64,000 bases of DNA from JBHIYN01 sp041984235 (lineage in GTDB: Bacteria; Pseudomonadota; Gammaproteobacteria; Ga0077536). The translations under genes were made by a program, and so were the position numbers. Positions 58,401 through 64,000 of this stretch are shown in pieces (positions within the stretch are counted from its first letter, which is position 1; each line of letters opens with the position of its first letter). Below the pieces are notes generated by a model. That model saw only the letters and a program-made list of their open reading frames with translations. It made no database searches and was not told the origin of the DNA. The stretch lies in assembly GCA_041984235.1 (NCBI GenBank), contig JBHIYN010000017.1, forward strand, positions 60,018 through 124,017, given 5' to 3'.

Positions 58401-61400
58401 ACCTGCGACGCGCGAACGATCGACCCCGGCGGGGAAATCGGCCGGGTCGCCGAAATTGAGGGTATCGTCATCGGCCTCGCCGAAGATGTCCGCTGTTACG
58501 ACGGAGCCCCCTGCACCGGAGGTCGCGTCGTTGATCTCGATGAGGTCGTCACCGCCGCCACCTCGGATCTCGGAGAAGGTGACGGTGTTCGAGATGTCGA
58601 AATGATCGCCGGTCCCGGCGTCGAAGGTGCCCAGCACCGGATTCACCTGGTCACCACCCTGCAGGATCTCGAAGCCGCTGAAGGTCGTCGTCGCGACCAC
58701 CGCGTCGCTCAGGGTCTCGTTGGCGCCACCGTTGATGGTCCAGGTGGTGGCGATGTCGCGACCGGTGAGGGTGTCGTCGGCGCCGCTGCCGCCGCCGATG
58801 AAGATCTCGATGTTCTCGATGCCACCCGCGGCTTCGCCGTCGATTAGCGAGCCGGACGCGGTATTCGCGCCGGTGTCGAGCGTGACGAAGATCGCGCCGG
58901 AGGTGACGTTGGCATAGCTCAGCACGTCAGCCGTGCCGCCGGCGCCATCGTCCATGATCATGCCGGAGAGCTCGCCGGTGGTGGTGGTACCGTTGTTGAA
59001 CACGCGGAAAACGTCCGGTGCCACTGACCCGTCGCCCTCTAGGTTGGCGATACCGGACCAGGTGCCGGTGATGCGGTTGCCGACAGCGCCGTTGTTGTTC
59101 GGCGTGGTGCCGGAATCGAGGCCACGGATGTCGTACTCGTCGCCGCCCGCCAGGCGGTCGCTCGCGCCACCCGTTCCCTGCAGGTTCTCGATCGCGCTCC
59201 AGGTGCCGCTGATGCCGTTTGCCGTACCCTGGTTGAGGCCGGTGAGCACGTAGTCGTCGCTGCCGGCGAGGATGTCGGAGCCCGAGGTCGTGCCGACGAT
59301 GTTCTCGATCTGCTGCCACGAGGGATCGCTGCTCGAGCCGAGCAGCGTGGTGGTGCCCTGGTTGGCGCCGGTGATGGTGAAGGTCTGCGCACTGGCGCCA
59401 GCCGCCCCGGAGATCGTGTCGCCGGCGTTGCTGGTCGAGCCGGTCAGGCGTTCGATACCGGTAAAGGCCGTGGAGAGCCCGCCGGGTGCGGTAGTCATGG
59501 TGCCGGTGCCGGTCGCCGACAGATTGAAGGTGATGGCATCGGTGTAGTCGGCGAGGTCGAAGTGATCGCCGGTCCCGGTGCTGCCCTGGCCGTTGACGGT
59601 GTCGACGGTGAAGCCGGCGGCGAAATCGAAGCTGTCGTTACCGTCGCCGCCGTTGAAGGTCGAGCTGCTGGCACCGCCATCGACGATCGCGGCATTGAGG
59701 TTGAAGGCGTCGGCGCCCGCGCCGCCGTCGATGGTCAGGAAGCCGGCCACGGTCATGCCGATATCGACGTTCAGTGCATGACCCGCGTCGTCACCGCCGA
59801 AGCTGCCGATCACATTACCGACCGAAAGCGCGTTGGTGCGGAAGGTGACGTCGCCGCCGACGTCGAAGGTGATGTTGTCGTCGTTGATGGTGGCGTCGTA
59901 GCCGTCCCCGCCCTCGAAGATGAGATTGGCGGAGCCGGTGGTGTTGAAGGACAGGGCATCGCCGCCCGCCGCGCCGGCGAGGCGGTCAATGCGCAGCTCG
60001 GAATCCGATTCGATGAAGGCGTTGCCGCCGCCGGCCTCAATGCGCAGGCCGCCGTTGGCGCTGTTGACGTCTACCTTCACGCGCACCGGGTCGGTGCCGA
60101 TCTGGCTCACCGCCGCGAGCAGCAGGTCGCCGTCAGCCTTGACCAGCTCTATACCGCCGGGATTGACGATGCCGCCGCTGCCGCCGGTGCCGGCGGTGAC
60201 CGACTGCAGGTTGCCGTCGTCGATGAAGCTGCCGGTGGTGCCGGTAAAGCTGATGAAGCCGTTGGCCTCGAGGTTGTCGGTAGTCTGGAAATCACCGGTG
60301 ATGGTCAGGTCGTCCCCCGCGGTATCGACGTCGATGAGGCCGGTGATGTCGATCAGCGTTCCGGCGACCAGGAACAGGCCGCCGTCGTTGGCACCGTTCG
60401 CGGTCAGGCCGGCCGTCGACAGGGTGCCGGCGGTGGCCTCGATGGTCTGGCCCGATGCGCCGACGATCTGGCCGGTGACGGTAGACAGGTCGACATCGTC
60501 GCTGGCCGTGAGATCGCCGTGCAGGTCGAAGTTGTCCTCGATGACGATGTTGCCATCGGCGACCGTCACGTTGCCGCCGATGAGGATATTGGTGGCGCCG
60601 CGCAGGGTCAGGTTGCCGGTCGAGTTCTTGGTGAGATTGGCGTCCGTGGTCAGCGTGCCGGCGCCGCCATTACCCGCTTCGAGAATCTGGTTGGCGCTGC
60701 CGGCGGACGCGATCTGCACCGACAGGTTGCTGAGGTCGAGATCACCGTCGGCAATCAGTGAGCTCAGGCCGAGATCGAGGATGCCCGTTGCGACGCCGGA
60801 CAGCGTGCCGACCGTCTCGCTGGTCCCGCCCAGCTCGAGCTCGGCCGCGTTGGCGATGGTCACGTCGCTGGCGTCGCCGATGGCGGTATCCGAGCCGGTT
60901 GCGAGCTTGCCGACGTTGACCATGGTCGCGCCGCTGTAGTCGTTGCTGCCGGACAGGGTCAGGGTATTCGCGCCGGCCTTGGTCAGCGCGAGCGTGCCGC
61001 CGGACTCGGTCAGGTCACCGGCGAAGCTGCCGCCGCCGTTGACCGTGAGCAGCGAGGCGCCCGCACCTTCGTTGGTGACGCTGCCGCCGGTGCCGTTGAG
61101 GGCGCCGATGCTCTGGTCCGTGTCGTTGAGGTCGAACTTGCCGGTGCCCGAGAGGGTGACGCCGCTCGACGCGCTGATCAGATCGTCACCGGTGTCCGCC
61201 TGCAGCGTGCCGCCGCTGATGGTGGTCAGCCCGGTGTAGGTGTTGCCGGTATTCGAGATGACCAGCGTGGTGGCGTCCTCGGACTTGGTCACGTTGAGCA
61301 CGCCGGCGCCGTCGGTGAACACACCGGTGTAGCTGCCGCCACCGTTGATGTCGATGGTGCCGGTGCCGCTGGAGTTGGTCACTTCACCGGTGCCGCTGGC

Positions 61401-64000
61401 GTCGTCGAGACTCTGCACCTGCTGGCTGGTGCCGTTGACGTCGAAGACGCCGGTACCGTTGACGGTCAGGCCGCTGGAAGAGGCGATGACGTCGTCGTTG
61501 GTGCTCGCCTGCAGGGTGCCGCCCGAGACCAGGGTGGCGCCGCTGAAGTCGCTGGAGTCGTTGCTGATGGTGAAGGTGCCGCCGGTCGACTTGGTCAGCG
61601 CCAGCACGCCGCTACCGGACTCGGTCAGCAGGCCGGCGAAGGTGCCGCTGCCGGTGACCTCCAGGATCGCCGTGCCGCCGGTCGAGTTGGTGATGGACGA
61701 GGTCGCCGAAGCGCTGTTCACGCTGCCTAACGACTGCCCGAAGCCACCGAGGTCGAACACGCCGCTGCCGTTCAGGGTCAGGCCGCTGGAGGCGGCGATG
61801 ACATCCGCGACGCCGGCGCGCAGGGTGCCGGCGGAAACCACCGTGGCACCGGTATAGGACTTGGCGGCGCTGTTCAGCACCAGGGTGTCCGGGCCGACCT
61901 TGGTCACGCCGAAGGCGCCGGTGATGTCGCCGCTGACCGTGAAGTCGATGTTGCCGGCGGTGCTGTCGTCAACGCCGATGGTCGTGCCGGCCGTCAGCGT
62001 GATGTTGCCCGACTGCGTGCCGGCCGCCGTCGCGTTCAGCGCACCCACTCCGCCGACACCGCTGCCGGCCAGCGACAGCTGCTCGTTCGAGTTGCCGGCG
62101 AATGCCGCCTCCAGCGTGCCGCCCGACGCCACCACCGTGTCGTCCACCCCGATGCCGCCCGCGTTCGTGCCCAGCGCGCCCGCGTCCGTCACGCGCAGCG
62201 TCGCACCTGAACTCACGTTGGTCTGCCCGCCGTAGGCGTTCGCGCCGTTGCTCAGCGTCAGCACGCCGCCCGTCGACTTCGTCAGCGCCAGCAGGTCGTC
62301 ACCCGCTCCCGCCGTGCTGTCCGTCAGCGTACCGTCGAACGTGCTCGTACCCGTCACCGTCAGCAGCGACGTCGTCGTGCCCACGCCGTCGTCGTTCGTG
62401 ATCACCCCCGTGCCCGTGATCTGCGCCAGCGTCTGGTTCTGTCCGTTCAGGTTGAACGTCCCCGAGCCGCCCGCATTCAGCGTCGTCGTCGCGACCAGCG
62501 AGCCGCCCGCGCCGAGCCGCAGCTCGCCGCCCTGCACGTCCGTCGTGCCGGTGTAGGCCGCTGCCACGTCGAGCCGCAGCGTGCCGCTGCCGGTCTTGGT
62601 CAGATCGTTGGCACCACCGCCGTCGCCGATGGTGACCGTGTCGATGACCAGGATGCCGTCGGCCTGCGTCACCGCGATCGTGCCGTCCGAGCTCAGCGTC
62701 ACACCGCCGTCCAGCGTCGTCGTCGCCGCCGCCGTCGAGTACTGCAGCAGCGGATCCGTCGCCCCCGCACCCGTCAGCACGAACGCCTCGCCGATGCTCG
62801 TCGCGTCCGCCGTCTGCAGGTCCAGCGTCGCGTCCGCGTCCGCCGTGTTGTCGATCGTCGTGTCGCCCGTGCCGTTGCCGAAGCTCACCGCCGTCGTCAC
62901 CGCCAGCGTCCCGCCCAGCACGCTCAGGTCACCACTGTAGTTGCCCGTCGTCGCACCCAGCGTCTGCGTCTCGCCACTCGCCGCGTCCAGCGTGATGGCC
63001 AGCACGTCGTTGCTGCTGCTCACCCCCTGCGCCGTGCCGTCCGTCAGTGTGCCCGTGAAGCTGCCGCCCGCGCCCGTCACCGTCAGCGTGTTCGTCACCG
63101 CGCCCGCGTCCGCGATGTCGAAGTTGGTCACCGTGCCCGTGCCGTTCAGCTGCGCCACGTCCTGGTCGAAGCCATTCAGGTTGAACGTCGCCGTGCCGCC
63201 CACGTTCAGATCCGAGCTGTTCGCGATCACGTCCGCCGCGCCGCCCGCCAGCGTCGCCGTGCCGCTCACCAGCGTCGTGCCCGTGTAGCTCTTGGTCGTG
63301 CCGCCCAGCGTGAACACGTCGTCGCCGCTCACCGTCAGCGACACCTGGCCGCCGGTCTCGTCGATCGCACCCGTGTACGTCGACGCCGCCCCCGTCGTAT
63401 CCACCGTCAGCGTCGCCGCCGCGCCGTTGTTGTCCACCACGCCGCTGCCGCTCAGCTGCGTCAGCGTCTGCCCCGTGCCGTTCATGTCGAACTCGCCGGA
63501 TGCGCCGATGATCACCCCCACGCTGGACGCGATCGCATCGCCCACCCCGGCCTTCAGCACGCCGCCGCTGATCGTCGTGCCGCCCGTGTAGGTCGCCGCG
63601 ATGTCGAGCTGCAACGTACCCGCTCCGGTCTTGGTCAGGCCGTTCGCGCCGCCACCGTCGTTCACGCCCAGGGTGTCGATAATCAGGATGCCGTCGGCCT
63701 GCGTCACCGCAATCGTGCCGTCCGAGCTCAGCGTCACGCCGCCGTCCAGCGTCGTCGTCGCCGCCGCCGTCGAGTACTGCAGCAACGGATCCGTCGCCCC
63801 CGCACCCGTCAGCACGAACGCCTCGCCAATGCTCGTCGCGTCCGCCGTCTGCAGGTCCAGCGTCGCGTCCGCATCCGCCGTGTTGTCGATCGTCGTGTCG
63901 CCCGTGCCGTTGCCCAGGCTATCCGCCGTCGTCACCGCCAGCGTGCCGCCCAGCACCGTCACGTCACCACTGAAGTTGCCCGTCGTCGCACTCAGCGTCT
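55422..64000 (-). CDS. Giant beta-strand-repeat surface protein (5' end outside window)
   Basis: At least 2858 residues; the frame is open to the window edge and the start is upstream. The first ~1100 visible residues are passenger-associated beta repeats of about 30-80 residues (ALTKSTGGVLTLSNGANAY, SGATLVSGGTLQAS). The middle is a long Gly/Thr/Asp/Asn-rich beta region with a few loose GGxGxD-like turns (GGDGNDSFDF, GGGGDDLIEI). Then come a helical segment (EEELVALIESLNDRISRLEA) and ~110 very acidic residues (55541-55880). A short tail ends LDRAGRVIWAGDLVLPVLHR plus RY. No autotransporter beta-barrel and no signal of one is present. Such proteins form adhesins or surface layers. sapC follows directly. 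Export route is unknown. Confidence 0.8.
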   Translation of the reverse strand, partial: TLSATTGNFSGDVTVLGGTLAVTTADSLGNGTGDTTIDNTADADATLDLQTADATSIGEAFVLTGAGATDPLLQYSTAAATTTLDGGVTLSSDGTIAVTQADGILIIDTLGVNDGGGANGLTKTGAGTLQLDIAATYTGGTTISGGVLKAGVGDAIASSVGVIIGASGEFDMNGTGQTLTQLSGSGVVDNNGAAATLTVDTTGAASTYTGAIDETGGQVSLTVSGDDVFTLGGTTKSYTGTTLVSGTATLAGGAADVIANSSDLNVGGTATFNLNGFDQDVAQLNGTGTVTNFDIADAGAVTNTLTVTGAGGSFTGTLTDGTAQGVSSSNDVLAITLDAASGETQTLGATTGNYSGDLSVLGGTLAVTTAVSFGNGTGDTTIDNTADADATLDLQTADATSIGEAFVLTGAGATDPLLQYSTAAATTTLDGGVTLSSDGTIAVTQADGILVIDTVTIGDGGGANDLTKTGSGTLRLDVAAAYTGTTDVQGGELRLGAGGSLVATTTLNAGGSGTFNLNGQNQTLAQITGTGVITNDDGVGTTTSLLTVTGTSTFDGTLTDSTAGAGDDLLALTKSTGGVLTLSNGANAYGGQTNVSSGATLRVTDAGALGTNAGGIGVDDTVVASGGTLEAAFAGNSNEQLSLAGSGVGGVGALNATAAGTQSGNITLTAGTTIGVDDSTAGNIDFTVSGDITGAFGVTKVGPDTLVLNSAAKSYTGATVVSAGTLRAGVADVIAASSGLTLNGSGVFDLGGFGQSLGSVNSASATSSITNSTGGTAILEVTGSGTFAGLLTESGSGVLALTKSTGGTFTISNDSSDFSGATLVSGGTLQASTNDDVIASSSGLTVNGTGVFDVNGTSQQVQSLDDASGTGEVTNSSGTGTIDINGGGSYTGVFTDGAGVLNVTKSEDATTLVISNTGNTYTGLTTISGGTLQADTGDDLISASSGVTLSGTGKFDLNDTDQSIGALNGTGGSVTNEGAGASLLTVNGGGSFAGDLTESGGTLALTKAGANTLTLSGSNDYSGATMVNVGKLATGSDTAIGDASDVTIANAAELELGGTSETVGTLSGVATGILDLGLSSLIADGDLDLSNLSVQIASAGSANQILEAGNGGAGTLTTDANLTKNSTGNLTLRGATNILIGGNVTVADGNIVIEDNFDLHGDLTASDDVDLSTVTGQIVGASGQTIEATAGTLSTAGLTANGANDGGLFLVAGTLIDITGLIDVDTAGDDLTITGDFQTTDNLEANGFISFTGTTGSFIDDGNLQSVTAGTGGSGGIVNPGGIELVKADGDLLLAAVSQIGTDPVRVKVDVNSANGGLRIEAGGGNAFIESDSELRIDRLAGAAGGDALSFNTTGSANLIFEGGDGYDATINDDNITFDVGGDVTFRTNALSVGNVIGSFGGDDAGHALNVDIGMTVAGFLTIDGGAGADAFNLNAAIVDGGASSSTFNGGDGNDSFDFAAGFTVDTVNGQGSTGTGDHFDLADYTDAITFNLSATGTGTMTTAPGGLSTAFTGIERLTGSTSNAGDTISGAAGASAQTFTITGANQGTTTLLGSSSDPSWQQIENIVGTTSGSDILAGSDDYVLTGLNQGTANGISGTWSAIENLQGTGGASDRLAGGDEYDIRGLDSGTTPNNNGAVGNRITGTWSGIANLEGDGSVAPDVFRVFNNGTTTTGELSGMIMDDGAGGTADVLSYANVTSGAIFVTLDTGANTASGSLIDGEAAGGIENIEIFIGGGSGADDTLTGRDIATTWTINGGANETLSDAVVATTTFSGFEILQGGDQVNPVLGTFDAGTGDHFDISNTVTFSEIRGGGGDDLIEINDATSGAGGSVVTADIFGEADDDTLNFGDPADFPAGVDRSRVAGDVNLGLELGEVDTIDLSGSELFQLVSATADANNEQSGTTRGSGPDLGPPRVDLISGTFDGVEDFIGNGKGTLIGPNTVTFWNITGSNAGTYGNSFANIAANSFTNFNVLAGSAADTVYFATAGGSDVELDGGAPGTPFLLTGFNGGGGVNTLVGSTLGDTFTITGARSVNYTNVDGGQTALENIDIIDSTGGGTVVDTGNDTFAFGTSTFSGSVNGGGGVDLITVTKATTATISAIGPTGMTSGVGGNNFALGGFTQIETLTTGTNVDNILVNVPMGATAGTGNTVNLGGGTALDTLRSSQDVTWVITGNGAGVLRDLPQNAAHGLNFTGVDNLLTTQDAALVMPTSAGTAASIAGTFTADSVDILTPSVFAGALGLRIDIVGTNPEVNRVNRTGSLTIDADGTGNIDIDGPLNVTGSLVSVVGTGDAIYRGTVTTGANQRYTGNTTFFDDVTGANLVFGSSVTQTVTIQNTVAMRSSTGVFDFNANVASPDTAVLSIVPPENSDIFIDDGNGSEPGTHIRSTAFNNFEGTLSIGGEFTPVAGGTLLDGEMTSPAGDYIRISEDFITGGNILLLGSAIEFAPRTGDLDIAAGGVGEGEFTFFAVGQDVAQPGSVLADNDGFAGGTDPGNIAAPTSNLVTFTGGSATLAASNEIINATNMIMNLGGGEVSVAQSDTAANQQVSFNVRSNATASNADITTRDLVISIAGLAGFANPANLFQNARVSFPNPAAVLTILQAVSFVDASLFEEDLSLFGVIGNGIAQSLDQCEDAEGCAPSVTEEELVALIESLNDRISRLEALLQAGEIDADDGARLLAGYRTQLQNFLDYQQDLAEYIARREADEFGDDLGDEFDDVFEAEESFDDDFGAPTEEEVAPEFEEAEEEPFEALETEPAATEPPAEFDELEEAFGPIEQAPPVQEAPAEPAPAAEPEFEELDEFDEFEELEEELDDALINQLLDPRAVNQLAGAVSLDRAGRVIWAGDLVLPVLHRRY
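62589..62965 (-). repeat. Internal duplication in the giant gene, copy A
   Basis: About 377 bases that recur almost unchanged 1035 bases (345 codons) further on, at 63624. Only scattered third-position and a few coding changes are seen. The offset keeps the reading frame. Confidence 0.8.
63624..64000 (-). repeat. Internal duplication in the giant gene, copy B
   Basis: Second copy, in frame and 1035 bases from copy A; it runs to the window edge, so further copies may lie outside. The near identity points to recent expansion or gene conversion. Confidence 0.8.

Noticed and set aside
55434..58847. Long open plus-strand frame opposite the giant surface-protein gene
   Set aside because: It mirrors the repetitive coding strand, lacks any domain, and arises because Gly/Thr/Asp-rich GC codons leave few stops on the other strand.
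58500..60000. RTX toxin-type Ca2+ repeats in the giant protein
   Set aside because: Only scattered GGxGxD-like turns occur, without the regular nonapeptide array that defines RTX proteins.

Overview
The window is very GC-rich (roughly two thirds G+C by eye), densely coded DNA. The gene set suggests an aerobic, heterotrophic gammaproteobacterium: TonB with two TonB-dependent receptors, an Mla/Pqi-type lipid ABC system, a DUF2058 (YaiL) protein, leuCD, Ada, a leucine/branched-acyl catabolic cluster, SapC and PEP-CTERM proteins. The genus cannot be named from this sequence. I saw no tRNA, rRNA, CRISPR array, transposase or prophage gene.

Layout. 1-4956 (+): a TonB C-terminal half, a Fiu-like catecholate siderophore receptor, an FMN alpha-hydroxy-acid oxidase and PiuC, apparently one iron-uptake operon. 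5015-9232 (-): a coupled pair made of a pyruvate phosphate dikinase that lacks its PEP/pyruvate barrel and a protein with a PhoU-like end, then a nitroreductase. 9340-10254 (-): a secreted VPLPA-type exosortase substrate. 10617-14787 (-): GlcF-like Fe-S protein, VAO-type FAD oxidase, and a degenerate dienelactone hydrolase fused to a SnoaL-like domain. 15016-18014 (+): a voltage-sensor-like domain fused to CorA, an unknown protein, and MscS. 18031-21663 (-): a four-gene lipid-transport ABC operon. 21947-22963 (+): a DUF21/CNNM-type membrane protein. 23052-23666 (-): a PEP-CTERM protein with a probable sigma-54 promoter and a clear terminator. 24252-28142 (+): a 1296-residue membrane protein joining a permease, periodic cysteine-pair repeats, FG-GAP repeats and an ASPIC/UnbV domain. 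28312-28851 (+): DUF2058.

28869-39533 (-) is a run of eight genes reading liuA-liuB-liuD, LLM oxidoreductase, GST, acyl-CoA-dehydrogenase-fold monooxygenase, alpha/beta hydrolase and Bcr/CflA exporter, with a divergent AraC regulator at 39683. It looks like a pathway that oxidises a branched or terpenoid-like substrate into isovaleryl/methylcrotonyl-CoA chemistry. Next come a four-PAS GGDEF-EAL protein, a TonB receptor with a very acidic loop, a small secreted protein, an ada/oxygenase repair pair, an ECHDC3-like hydratase with an acyl-CoA ligase, a perfect 44-bp-arm palindrome, leuCD, and a Sel1-repeat protein.

54356-64000 (-) is the end of an operon: a giant beta-strand-repeat surface protein (over 2850 residues, 5' end outside the window) reads into sapC and a small ORF. 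It has no autotransporter barrel, ends in a strongly acidic segment, and carries a recent internal duplication.

The strongest candidates for undescribed biology are the permease/Cys-repeat/FG-GAP/UnbV protein, the voltage-sensor-CorA/MscS operon, the giant surface protein with SapC, and the truncated PPDK pair.
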